In this document: positions 1 through 7,459 of the stretch, piece by piece
Position numbering within the stretch: the stretch's first letter is position 1
Layout: each line of letters begins with the position of its first letter
Origin: an uncultured Ruminococcus sp.
GTDB taxonomy: Bacteria; Bacillota; Clostridia; Oscillospirales; Acutalibacteraceae
DNA: 9,688 bases
Direction: 5' to 3'
Assembly: GCA_946055445.1 (NCBI GenBank)
Contig: CAMGGF010000035.1
Coordinates: 1-9,688, forward strand
Position numbers and translations under genes: made by a program
Notes under the pieces: generated by a model
What the model saw: the letters and a program-made list of their open reading frames with translations, nothing else
Databases searched by the model: none
Told to the model about the DNA's origin: nothing

Positions 1-2160
1 GACGGCTTACACATTGATTTGAACAAAGTCCCGAAAAAATACGAGGGCTTGGACGGCACGGAACTCGCGATTTCCGAATCGCAGGAGCGTATGGCAGTTG
101 TACTCGCCCCCGAAGATGTGGACGCATTCTGTGCGCTTGCGGCAGAGGAAAATCTCGAATCCACCGTGGTGGCAACAGTGGTCTCTGAACCCAGACTTAC
201 GATGGAATGGAACGGCAAAACGATTGTCGATATTTCCCGCGAATTCTTAAACTCCAACGGTGCGGAAAAGCACACCCGCATTGCGGTTTCCGCTTTCCCG
301 ACCGTTGCAAGACAAGTCGAGGGCAAAACCAATGCAGACAAATTCCGCGCACTCGCCTCCGATTTGAATATCTGCTCGAAACGCGGCCTTGCGGAACGCT
401 TTGACTCGACCATCGGCGCGAACACGGTGTTGATGCCGTTCGGCGGCAAATATCAGTTGACGCCCGCGCAAAGTATGGCGGCGAAAATCCCCGTATTGCA
501 CGGCGACACCAAAACCTGCTCCGTGATGGCGTGGGGCTACAACCCCTTTATCACCGAGAAAAACCAATACCTCGGTGCGTATCTTGCAGTGGTGGAATCG
601 GTTTCCAAACTGATTGCCACAGGCGCAGACCTTGACACCTGCTACCTCACTTTCCAAGAATATTTTGAGCGTATGACCGAGGACGCGTCCCGTTGGGGCA
701 AACCTGCAGCGGCGCTGTTGGGCGCGTTGACCGCGCAGTTGGAATTGGGGATTGCCTCGATCGGCGGCAAGGACTCGATGAGCGGTACATTTGAAGATAT
801 TGATGTGCCCCCGACGCTGGTTTCCTTTGCGGTGTCCGTCTGCAACAGCGACAACATCATTTCCCCTGAATTCAAACTTCCCGGCTCGAAGGTCTACTAC
901 CTTGCGCCGAAGAAAAATGCCGACGGCACATTGGACACCGAAAGCCTGCTTTCCGTTTACAAAACCGTGTTGGATTTAATTGCGCAAAAGAAAGTGCTTT
1001 CTGCCTTTACCCCCACCTACGGCGGCATTGCCGAGGGCTTGATGAAAGCCGCATTCGGCAATCATATCGGCTTCAAACTTGACTGCGCATTCGCGCAAGA
1101 CACTTTGTATGCTTACGATTACGGCGCGTTTGTGTTTGAGGCGGCAGAGGAATTGGAAGGCTTCACGCTTTTGGGCGAAACCACCTATGACTATGCGCTG
1201 AAAATCGGCATTGAAACAATTGATTTGCAGGAAATCTGCGACATTTACGAAAACAAACTCGAAAGCGTATTCGCTTGCAACATCGAAACGGACAAAACCC
1301 CGATAGCGCCGCTTCAATACAAAGCCGAGACCCGCGTTGCGCCGAAAATCGGCGTTGCGCGCCCGAAAGTGCTTATCCCCGTATTCCCCGGCACAAACTG
1401 CGAATATGACACCGCCCGCGCGCTCACCCGTGCGGGGGCTGACCCGAAAATTATGGTCATTCGCAACCTGTCGGCAAAGGATATTGCAGACAGCGTAGCC
1501 GCATTCGCAAAAGAACTTGCCGACGCGCAAATTGTGTTTATCCCCGGTGGATTCTCCGGCGGTGATGAGCCCGACGGCAGCGGCAAATTCATCACGGCGT
1601 TCTTCCGCAACCCCGCAATCAAGGAAGAGGTCCACAAGTTGTTGAAACAGCGGGACGGCTTAATGGCAGGTATCTGCAACGGCTTCCAGGCGCTGATTAA
1701 ATTGGGCCTTGTGCCCTACGGCGAGATTATTGAGGCAAACGCCGACACACCGACCTTAACCTTTAACACGATTGGTAGACACCAATCCCGCCTTGTGAAC
1801 ACCCGCGTCGCGTCGAACAAATCCCCGTGGCTTGCGGGGAGCGCGGTCGGCGACATACACACGGTTGCCATTTCCCACGGCGAAGGGCGTTTCGTCTGCC
1901 CGAAAGAGTTAATCGGCACGCTGATTGAAAACGGGCAGATTGCCACACAATATGTGGACGAAAACGGACAACCGACCATGAACATTCGCTACAATCCCAA
2001 CGGCTCTTTGCTTGCCGTCGAGGGCATCACCTCGCCCGACGGCAGAGTGTTCGGTAAAATGGGGCACTCCGAGCGTTTCTCCGACAATGTTTACAAAAAT
2101 GTCGAGGGCAACAAGGACAACGGCATGTTCAAAAACGCGGTGGAATATTTTAAGGTTTAA
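1..2160 (+). CDS. purL: Phosphoribosylformylglycinamidine synthase, large single-chain form (5' end missing)
   Basis: Catalyses the ATP- and glutamine-dependent conversion of FGAR to FGAM in cytosolic de novo purine synthesis. The frame is open from base 1, so the gene is cut by the window edge and the TTG at 19 is not its start. About 719 C-terminal residues are present, of roughly 1,240 usual for this clade. Reading begins near the end of the first AIRS-type half (ISESQERM). The second AIRS-type half follows, with GGKDSMSG at about 760-785, then a class I glutamine amidotransferase domain from about 1366. Visible catalytic parts of that domain are the nucleophile Cys in GICNGFQ (codon 1675-1677) and the His and Glu of GHSER (codons 2065-2067 and 2071-2073), which match the conserved PHPER-type site of PurL. 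The fused amidotransferase distinguishes it from the separate PurS/PurQ/PurL system of bacilli. A strong terminator follows at once, so it ends its transcript. No defects are seen. Confidence 0.96.
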   Translation, partial: DGLHIDLNKVPKKYEGLDGTELAISESQERMAVVLAPEDVDAFCALAAEENLESTVVATVVSEPRLTMEWNGKTIVDISREFLNSNGAEKHTRIAVSAFPTVARQVEGKTNADKFRALASDLNICSKRGLAERFDSTIGANTVLMPFGGKYQLTPAQSMAAKIPVLHGDTKTCSVMAWGYNPFITEKNQYLGAYLAVVESVSKLIATGADLDTCYLTFQEYFERMTEDASRWGKPAAALLGALTAQLELGIASIGGKDSMSGTFEDIDVPPTLVSFAVSVCNSDNIISPEFKLPGSKVYYLAPKKNADGTLDTESLLSVYKTVLDLIAQKKVLSAFTPTYGGIAEGLMKAAFGNHIGFKLDCAFAQDTLYAYDYGAFVFEAAEELEGFTLLGETTYDYALKIGIETIDLQEICDIYENKLESVFACNIETDKTPIAPLQYKAETRVAPKIGVARPKVLIPVFPGTNCEYDTARALTRAGADPKIMVIRNLSAKDIADSVAAFAKELADAQIVFIPGGFSGGDEPDGSGKFITAFFRNPAIKEEVHKLLKQRDGLMAGICNGFQALIKLGLVPYGEIIEANADTPTLTFNTIGRHQSRLVNTRVASNKSPWLAGSAVGDIHTVAISHGEGRFVCPKELIGTLIENGQIATQYVDENGQPTMNIRYNPNGSLLAVEGITSPDGRVFGKMGHSERFSDNVYKNVEGNKDNGMFKNAVEYFKV

Positions 2161-2174
2161 CTCTTTCTACACAG

Positions 2175-2213
2175 AAAAACGGAAAAAGGGAACTTCCCCT
2201 TTTTCCGTTTTTT
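2175..2213 (+). terminator. Intrinsic terminator of purL
   Basis: A perfect 16-bp stem (2175-2190 with 2197-2212) encloses a 6-nt loop AACTTC. The 3' arm ends in six T (2208-2213). It starts 15 nt after the purL stop, in the position expected for rho-independent termination. The stem is A-rich on one side and T-rich on the other, so it could also work on the minus strand, although no minus-strand gene ends here. Confidence 0.93.
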
Positions 2214-2274
2214 ATGTTTCTTCGCAAGGAAAGCCGTTCACCGCTTGGGATATAAAGTGTATTTCCATACGCAT

Positions 2275-2429
2275 AGGGAACGGTCACACCGTTCCGCAAA
2301 CCTCCCAAATTCTTGGGGAGGTGGCACGCGCAAAGCGCGTGGCAGAGGGGCAAAACACAGCAAAATCCGCGGGCGAACACAGTCCGCTCCTACGAGCAGT
2401 AGGGAACGACCGAAGACGCGTTCCGCAAA
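2275..2429. repeat. Hairpin-rich intergenic element, probable dispersed repeat
   Basis: This occupies most of the non-coding gap 2214-2493. It is bounded by two related hairpin modules, both beginning AGGGAACG (2275-2282 and 2401-2408) and ending GTTCCGCAAA (2291-2300 and 2420-2429). The left module folds as an 8-bp stem GGAACGGT/ACCGTTCC with a 3-nt loop. The right one folds as a 6-bp stem GGAACG/CGTTCC with a 10-nt loop. Between them lie a stem ACCTCCC/GGGAGGT (2300-2306/2316-2322), a perfect CACGCGC-AAA-GCGCGTG hairpin (2325-2341), and a degraded palindrome around GGGCGAACACAG (2371-2389). Short open frames through it translate to arginine-rich, low-complexity sequence and have no convincing ribosome binding site. 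Similar GGGCGAACACAG and GCGCGTGGCAGAGG strings are, as I recall, scattered between genes in Oscillospirales genomes. That is memory, not a search. Confidence 0.6.
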
Positions 2430-2493
2430 ATTACCTCGCATTTTGGGTTTTTGAAAAAAAATAGAATTTTCCGAAAAAAGTTTTTTCGCACCC

Positions 2494-2522
2494 TTGATTT
2501 TTAGAATTACATTCTGTATAAT
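2494..2522 (+). promoter_or_regulatory. Sigma-A-type promoter of the UPF0371-pyrG unit
   Basis: The -35 box is TTGATT (2494-2499) and the -10 box is a perfect TATAAT (2517-2522), with an optimal 17-nt spacer. The predicted transcription start is about 2528-2530. A 5-bp inverted repeat AGAAT-TAC-ATTCT (2503-2515) lies entirely between the two boxes, where a repressor could act. The upstream A/T-rich run 2452-2488 may act as an UP-like element. Confidence 0.85.
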
Positions 2523-2528
2523 GAATAG

Positions 2529-2610
2529 TGTCACACTTCGGCGTTGTGGTGGAAGCACACCGACGAGGTGTGTTTTTATATTTTCAAGAGAAATGCAGGA
2601 GAAAGAGAAA
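2529..2610 (+). promoter_or_regulatory. Structured 5' leader with terminator-like hairpin (possible attenuator)
   Basis: Between the predicted start of transcription and the gene lies a short GC-rich hairpin, CACACC (2556-2561) with GGTGTG (2567-2572) and loop GACGA. Five T follow (2573-2577), then ATATTTT, which is the shape of an intrinsic terminator. The upstream stretch 2536-2548 can pair with 2556-2568 over 13 positions, with 11 pairs (one of them G-U) and two mismatches, leaving loop 2549-2555. That pairing consumes the terminator's 5' arm and part of its 3' arm, so the two folds exclude each other. This suggests a terminator/antiterminator switch ahead of the UPF0371 gene. No known riboswitch class, T-box or leader peptide is recognised, and the ligand or factor is unknown. 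Confidence 0.5.
2597..2601 (+). promoter_or_regulatory. Ribosome binding site that fixes the GTG start at 2611
   Basis: AGGAG lies 9 nt before GTG 2611. The in-frame ATG at 2593 overlaps this region and has no comparable site of its own. Upstream in-frame starts (TTG 2494, ATG 2521) fall in or before the promoter. Confidence 0.8.
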
Positions 2611-4092
2611 GTGAAAATCGGTTTTGACAATGACAAGTATTTAAAGACGCAGTCTGCCCATATCCGCGAACGCATTGCCTCGTTCGGCGGCAAGCTGTAT
2701 TTGGAATTCGGCGGCAAAATTTTTGACGATTACCATGCTTCGCGCGTGTTGCCGGGCTTTTTGCCCGACAGCAAAATGAAAATGCTGTTGGAACTGCGCG
2801 ACGAAGCGGAAATCATCATCGCCATTTGCGCCAACGATATTGAAAAAAGCAAAGTCCGCGGCGACATCGGCATTACCTATGACCAAGATATTTTGCGTTT
2901 GATTGATATATACACCTCGTTCGGGCTTTCGGTATGCGGTGTTGTCATGACGCAGTTCGGCGGGCAGCAAAGTGCCGTTGCGTTTGAAGAAAAACTCAAA
3001 AAACTCGGTGTGCACGTGTACCGCCACTACACCATTGAGGGCTATCCCGCCAACATTCCGCTGATTGTCAGCGACGAGGGCTTCGGCAAAAACGATTATA
3101 TTGAAACCACGCGTTCGCTTGTTGTGGTCACCGCCCCCGGGCCCGGCAGCGGGAAAATGGCAGTCTGCCTTTCCCAACTTTACCACGAGCACAAACACGG
3201 CGTACAGGCAGGCTACGCCAAATTTGAAACATTCCCGATTTGGAACTTGCCGTTAAAACACCCTGTCAACCTCGCCTATGAGGCGGCAACCACCGATTTA
3301 AACGATGTCAATATGATTGACCCGTTCCATTTGGAAGCCTACGGCGAAACCACGGTCAATTACAACCGTGATATTGAGATTTTCCCCGTGCTGAACACCA
3401 TTTTTGAACGCATTTTCGGCACTTCTCCCTACAAATCGCCTACCGATATGGGCGTAAATATGGCGGGGAACTGCATTACAGATGACGCGGTTTGCTGTGA
3501 AGCGTCGCGTCAAGAGGTCATTCGCCGCTATTATAAAGCCTTGGTTGCCGCAAAGAACGGCGAAGCGGTGCAAAATGAAGTTTTCTCTTTGGAACTTTTA
3601 ATGAAACAGTTGGGTGTAACGCCGGAATATCGCCGCTGTGTACAGCCCGCTTTGGAAACCGCCGAAAGAACAGGGCAACCCGCCGCGGCAATGGAACTGC
3701 CTGACGGCAATGTGGTGCTCGGCAAAACGAGCAATCTTTTGGGTGCTTCCTCCGCGTTGATTTTAAACGCGCTGAAAACGCTTGCCGGCATCAGCCGCGA
3801 CATTGATTTGGTTTCCCCTGTGGTCATCGGCCCGATTCAGGATTTGAAAGTCAATCATTTGGGCAACAAAAATCCGCGTTTGCATACCGACGAAGTTTTG
3901 CTTGCGCTTTCCATTTCGGCGGCAACCAATCCGACTGCCGAAAAAGCCATGCAGGCATTGTCGCTTTTGCGCGGGTGTGAAATGCACTCCACCGTGATTT
4001 TGGCAGATGTGGATATGCACACCTTCTCGAAACTCGGCGTACATGTCACCTGCGAGCCGTCGCGGCAAAATAAATCGCTGTATCACAAATAA
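2611..4092 (+). CDS. UPF0371/DUF1846 family protein
   Basis: A protein of 493 residues from the GTG start, beginning MKIGFDNDKYLKTQ. It is full length for the conserved UPF0371 (DUF1846) family, which is usually close to 500 residues and widespread in streptococci, clostridia and actinobacteria. Characteristic blocks are GKLYLEFGGK near the N-terminus, GFGKNDYIETTRSL, a glycine-rich APGPGSGKM segment (about residues 175-183), then YAKFETFPIWNLPLKHPVNL and DVNMIDPFHLEAYGETTVNY. The GPGSGKM segment resembles a nucleotide-binding loop but ends in Met rather than Ser or Thr, so it is not a canonical Walker A. No signal peptide or membrane segment is seen, so it should be cytosolic. The family's biochemical role is not established to my knowledge. 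It has its own promoter and a structured leader, and pyrG follows after only 65 nt, so the two may share a transcript. Family assignment is very secure; function is open. Confidence 0.95.
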   Translation: MKIGFDNDKYLKTQSAHIRERIASFGGKLYLEFGGKIFDDYHASRVLPGFLPDSKMKMLLELRDEAEIIIAICANDIEKSKVRGDIGITYDQDILRLIDIYTSFGLSVCGVVMTQFGGQQSAVAFEEKLKKLGVHVYRHYTIEGYPANIPLIVSDEGFGKNDYIETTRSLVVVTAPGPGSGKMAVCLSQLYHEHKHGVQAGYAKFETFPIWNLPLKHPVNLAYEAATTDLNDVNMIDPFHLEAYGETTVNYNRDIEIFPVLNTIFERIFGTSPYKSPTDMGVNMAGNCITDDAVCCEASRQEVIRRYYKALVAAKNGEAVQNEVFSLELLMKQLGVTPEYRRCVQPALETAERTGQPAAAMELPDGNVVLGKTSNLLGASSALILNALKTLAGISRDIDLVSPVVIGPIQDLKVNHLGNKNPRLHTDEVLLALSISAATNPTAEKAMQALSLLRGCEMHSTVILADVDMHTFSKLGVHVTCEPSRQNKSLYHK

Positions 4093-4157
4093 AGCAATAT
4101 ACAATATTAAAATGAAATGGGAAAATCACTGCAATTTTTGCAAAAGGGGACTTTTTT

Positions 4158-5768
4158 ATGGCAGCAAAGTACATTTTCGTAACGGGCGGCGTGGTTTCGG
4201 GCCTCGGCAAAGGCATTACCGCCGCTTCGCTCGGCAGACTTTTGAAGGACCGCGGCCTTACGGTTACGGTGATCAAACTTGACCCGTATTTGAACATTGA
4301 CCCCGGCACAATGAATCCCATTCAGCACGGCGAAGTCTTTGTAACCGATGACGGCGCCGAAACCGATTTGGATTTGGGGCATTATGAACGGTTTATTGAT
4401 GTTTCCTTAACCAAAAACAGTTCCTGCACTTCGGGCAGCGTGTATTACAATGTCCTTTCCAACGAGCGAAAGGGCGTTTACGGCGGGCAGACCATTCAAA
4501 TCATTCCGCACATTACCAACGAAATCAAACGCCGCATTGCCCTCAACGAAGCCGAGGGAATTGATGTGGTGTTGGTCGAAATCGGCGGCACGGTGGGCGA
4601 TATTGAAAGCCAGCCGTTTTTAGAGGCAATCCGCCAATTCGCGCAGGAACGCCCCGGCGACTGTATGTTTGTGCATGTCACCTTGGTGCCGTTTCTCGGT
4701 GCTTCTATGGAACTGAAAACCAAACCGACACAGCATTCCGTCAAAGAACTGTTGGGCATCGGCATTCGCCCCGACATTATTGTGTTGCGCACCGAGCACG
4801 CAATCGGGCAGGAAGTGAAAGACAAAATTGCGCTGTTTTGCAATGTGCCGTCACGCAATGTTATTGAAAACCGTGATATGCCCACGCTGTATGAAATCCC
4901 CGTGGAACTCGAAAAAGAGGGCATCGCGGATATCGTTGTAGAGCGTTTGGGGCTTACCTGCGGTGCGCCCGACCATACGGACTGGCTTTCTATGATGCAA
5001 AAAAACGCATCTTTGAAAAAGCAGGTCAACATTGCGCTGGTCGGCAAATATGTGGAACTGCACGACTCGTATTTGAGCGTCAACGAGGCGTTAAAACACG
5101 GTGGATTAGACCACGACGCACGCGTACACATTGATTGGGTGGACTCCGAAACCATTACCGACGAAAATGTTGCGGAAATCCTGAAAGACGCGGACGGCAT
5201 TTTAGTCCCCGGCGGGTTCGGCACGCGCGGCATTCCCGGTAAAATCTGCGCGGCAAAATATGCGCGTGAAAACAAAGTCCCCTACCTTGGCATTTGCTTG
5301 GGGTTGCAAATTGCCGTTATCGAATTTGCGCGCAATGTATTGGGGCTCAAAGACGCGAACACCACCGAAATCGACCCCGACACTGAAAATCCCGTGATTT
5401 ACCTGATGCCCGACCAATACGATGTCACCAATCTCGGCGGCACCATGCGTTTGGGGCAATACCCGTGCATGCTTGACGAGAAATCCAAAGCCTATGCGGC
5501 ATACGGGCAACAACTCATTCACGAGCGCCACCGCCACCGTTACGAAGTCAACAACGATTACCGCGAGGCGTTAGAAGCAAACGGTATGCACATTTGCGGT
5601 GTTTCGCCGGACAAGCACATTGTGGAAATGGTGGAACTGCGCGACCACCCGTGGTTCGTGGCGTCGCAAGCACACCCCGAGTTTAAATCCCGCCCGACGC
5701 GCCCGCATCCTCTCTTTTCGGGGCTGATCGGTGCCGCCGTGGCATACAGAGAACAGAAAAACAAATAA
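4158..5768 (+). CDS. pyrG: CTP synthase
   Basis: A 536-residue enzyme that makes CTP from UTP, ATP and glutamine, the last step of cytosolic pyrimidine nucleotide synthesis. The N-terminal synthetase domain opens with the family signature VTGGVVSGLGKG, then KLDPYLNIDPGTMNP and HGEVFVTDDGAETDLDLGHYERF (Mg-ATP and UTP/CTP binding). The C-terminal class I glutamine amidotransferase domain has PGGFGTRG, nucleophile Cys380 in GICLGLQ (codon 5295-5297), and His506 and Glu508 in AHPEF. Length and order match the family (about 535-545 residues). Start ATG 4158 has AAGGGGA 7 nt upstream. No separate promoter is convincing in the 65-nt gap after the UPF0371 gene, so cotranscription is likely. I see no clear version of the pyrimidine-sensing attenuator described for pyrG of Bacillus. 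The gene ends just before a bidirectional terminator. Confidence 0.98.
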   Translation: MAAKYIFVTGGVVSGLGKGITAASLGRLLKDRGLTVTVIKLDPYLNIDPGTMNPIQHGEVFVTDDGAETDLDLGHYERFIDVSLTKNSSCTSGSVYYNVLSNERKGVYGGQTIQIIPHITNEIKRRIALNEAEGIDVVLVEIGGTVGDIESQPFLEAIRQFAQERPGDCMFVHVTLVPFLGASMELKTKPTQHSVKELLGIGIRPDIIVLRTEHAIGQEVKDKIALFCNVPSRNVIENRDMPTLYEIPVELEKEGIADIVVERLGLTCGAPDHTDWLSMMQKNASLKKQVNIALVGKYVELHDSYLSVNEALKHGGLDHDARVHIDWVDSETITDENVAEILKDADGILVPGGFGTRGIPGKICAAKYARENKVPYLGICLGLQIAVIEFARNVLGLKDANTTEIDPDTENPVIYLMPDQYDVTNLGGTMRLGQYPCMLDEKSKAYAAYGQQLIHERHRHRYEVNNDYREALEANGMHICGVSPDKHIVEMVELRDHPWFVASQAHPEFKSRPTRPHPLFSGLIGAAVAYREQKNK

Positions 5769-5782
5769 ACAACGCGCATAAA

Positions 5783-5812
5783 AACGCCCACAGTCTTCGG
5801 ACTGTGGGCGTT
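5783..5812. terminator. Bidirectional terminator between convergent pyrG and GH28-like gene
   Basis: A perfect 13-bp stem (5783-5795 with 5800-5812) closes a TTCG loop. It lies 14 nt after the pyrG stop and 19 nt beyond the stop of the minus-strand gene. Read on the minus strand, the hairpin is followed by a run of five T. On the plus strand the tail (TTGCGTTTAT) is weaker. It therefore probably serves both genes, more efficiently the minus-strand one. Confidence 0.9.
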
Positions 5813-5831
5813 GCGTTTATCTATTGCATTT

Positions 5832-7361
5832 TTATGCCGTTTCGTCGGTGATAACGGCACATTCTTTCAATACCATTTCGGATCGTTTGGTATTTTCACG
5901 CGGAATAACAGTAAAGTTTTTTAACTTTACATTCTCCGCATACCGTCCGTACAGCCCGTAAGCGTTTAAATTCCGCATACGGTTGCACTCAGGGTATGTA
6001 TCGTCATACGCCGGCACAAACGGACGGTAATCGTAGTAGTCCTCCCCCGGCGCATACTGTAATTTGAAATCGGTCAGCGTGATATTCTGCACGGTCAAAT
6101 CTTTTGTGCCCGTAATAATCACGGGGATTTCAATACCGTCTGCTGTAAGGTTTTCTACCTTTACATTATTTATTGCGCCTGCATTGTCAAAATCTTTGTC
6201 GCGGTTGCGGTTGTTGAGGCTTATAAACAGCGCGCACGCAATACCGCGCATTTGAATGTTGCGAAGTTCCACATTTTCGACCTTTGCGCCGTCAGCAGAC
6301 TCAATGGAAATCCCCGAAACACCGCCGGGGTATATATCGTCGAGGAAAAATTCGCAGTTTTCCACGGTTATGCCCGAAACATCAAAACTCGTTTCCGTAC
6401 CGATTTTAAACGCATTCGTGCACGAGGAAACTTTGCAGTCGCGCACGGTCACATTCTCCATTTTTGCGCGCTTGCCGAGGTGCATACTGTTTTTAAGCAC
6501 AATCCCGTCATCGCCCGTGGAAATAAAGCAATGCTCTACGGTCACATTTGACGAGCCCGCCACATCAATGCCGTCGGTATTGGCAATATGGCGGTTGTTG
6601 TTGATGACAAAATCGCGGATTTGTACGCCGTCACAGCCGTTGAGTTCGAGCGTCCACCCGGCGGAATTTTCCAACATAAAATTCGCAATCGTCACCCCGC
6701 GGCAACCGCAAATCCGCACCAAGTTACCGTATTTGCTCTCATGGGCAAAGCGCACGCGGTAGCGGTATTCCTGCCGCATTTCCCAAACGCCGAGCGTTTT
6801 CTCGAACGGCTCGGTTTTCGGCGGTTCTTTCGGTGCAAGAGAATAGTAGTTGCCCTCGCCGCACAGTTTGCCGCCGCCCGTAAGCACAATATTTTCGGCA
6901 TTTTCCGCAAATACCAAACAGCCCTTGTCCATATCCGCCGCATTGCGCGAGGCAACCAACGCGGAACCTTTTTCCACAAACAGCGTGACATTGCTCTTCA
7001 TAGTTATACTGCCCGTTCTGTATTCTCCGCCGCTGACAACCACCGTGCCGCCGTGGGATGCGGCTTCGTCAACTGCCGTTTGTATCGCGTCGCGGTTGTT
7101 TTCAAGGTCTGCACGCGCGCCGCAGTCTCGAATATCCACAACATATGCATTTTCGGGTAAATCCACCGCTTGCAAATACATATCAAACGGCAGATTCGGA
7201 TAGAAATCCCCTTCGTATACTTCGGTGAAAATCTCACCTTTCGTCACTTTAAAATCTTTGGTATACACCCCGAAGTACCACCCCACCGTGCCGCCTACGG
7301 CAAGGCAAAGCACCAAAATACAAAGAATGGCCGTTTTCAGCCTTTTTTTTATTCTTTCCAT
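5832..7361 (-). CDS. Membrane-anchored GH28-like (polygalacturonase-type) glycoside hydrolase
   Basis: A protein of 509 residues. The start (ATG, complement of 7359-7361) was chosen because AAAAGGAG lies 9 nt upstream and because the next residues form a signal-anchor: basic MERIKKRLK, then a hydrophobic stretch at about residues 11-31. No lipobox or clear cleavage site is seen, so an outward-facing, membrane-tethered enzyme is likely. Residues 74-120 carry the pectate-lyase-superfamily entry motif (DIRDCGARADLENNRDAIQ, then GGTVVVSGGEYRTGSI), followed by right-handed beta-helix repeats. GH28 catalytic-type aspartates are present in NTDGID (261-266) and TGDDGI (282-286). The GHG motif of classical polygalacturonases is replaced by NAFKIGTET (316-324), a form I associate with divergent GH28 subgroups. 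It probably acts on pectic or another uronic-acid or rhamnose-rich polymer; the exact substrate cannot be read. It is transcribed alone, divergent from the zinc-ribbon gene and convergent with pyrG. Confidence 0.88.
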   Translation of the reverse strand: MERIKKRLKTAILCILVLCLAVGGTVGWYFGVYTKDFKVTKGEIFTEVYEGDFYPNLPFDMYLQAVDLPENAYVVDIRDCGARADLENNRDAIQTAVDEAASHGGTVVVSGGEYRTGSITMKSNVTLFVEKGSALVASRNAADMDKGCLVFAENAENIVLTGGGKLCGEGNYYSLAPKEPPKTEPFEKTLGVWEMRQEYRYRVRFAHESKYGNLVRICGCRGVTIANFMLENSAGWTLELNGCDGVQIRDFVINNNRHIANTDGIDVAGSSNVTVEHCFISTGDDGIVLKNSMHLGKRAKMENVTVRDCKVSSCTNAFKIGTETSFDVSGITVENCEFFLDDIYPGGVSGISIESADGAKVENVELRNIQMRGIACALFISLNNRNRDKDFDNAGAINNVKVENLTADGIEIPVIITGTKDLTVQNITLTDFKLQYAPGEDYYDYRPFVPAYDDTYPECNRMRNLNAYGLYGRYAENVKLKNFTVIPRENTKRSEMVLKECAVITDETA

Positions 7362-7383
7362 TACCGCACGCTCCTTTTTACAA

Positions 7384-7412
7384 AGTATAGCATACCGTTT
7401 TTGCTTGTGCAA
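7384..7412 (-). promoter_or_regulatory. Promoter of the GH28-like gene
   Basis: On the minus strand the -35 box is TTGCAC (complement of 7407-7412) and the -10 box is TATACT (complement of 7384-7389), with a 17-nt spacer and an extended -10 TGC directly before it. The predicted start is about 7377, so the message would begin at or inside the ribosome binding site (7371-7378) and have a leader of only about 16 nt. Confidence 0.75.
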
Positions 7413-7427
7413 TGACAATATGACGGA

Positions 7428-7454
7428 TTTGTAAACTTTGTAAATTTGCGCAAA
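7428..7454. promoter_or_regulatory. Possible operator: TTTGTAAA direct repeat plus TTTGCGCAAA palindrome
   Basis: Two copies of TTTGTAAA (7428-7435 and 7437-7444) are followed directly by a perfect 10-bp palindrome TTTGCGCAAA (7445-7454). The cluster lies between the two divergent promoters, 5 nt upstream of the rightward -35 box and 15 nt upstream of the leftward one, so a regulator bound here could affect either gene. No regulator gene is in the window, and no regulator family is assigned. Confidence 0.4.
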
Positions 7455-7459
7455 ATGGT

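Noticed and set aside
2012..2464. Open frames of 69-150 codons across the purL end and the hairpin region (2012-2464, 2245-2454, and minus strand 2238-2717)
   Set aside because: They overlap purL, its terminator and the hairpin repeats, give arginine-rich low-complexity products and have no credible ribosome binding sites.
2494..2610. An N-terminally longer UPF0371 protein starting at TTG 2494, ATG 2521 or ATG 2593
   Set aside because: The first two lie inside or before the predicted transcription start. ATG 2593 lacks a binding site, while GTG 2611 has AGGAG 9 nt upstream and matches the family N-terminus.
4093..4157. Pyrimidine-sensing attenuator or separate promoter in front of pyrG
   Set aside because: The 65-nt gap has only a weak GCAA-TTT-TTGC hairpin and A/T-rich patches. 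No G-run start plus terminator arrangement of the Bacillus type and no paired -35/-10 boxes are seen.
4496..5275. Long minus-strand open frame (259 codons) inside pyrG
   Set aside because: It is antisense to a highly conserved part of CTP synthase and has no binding site or recognisable product; it is a composition shadow.
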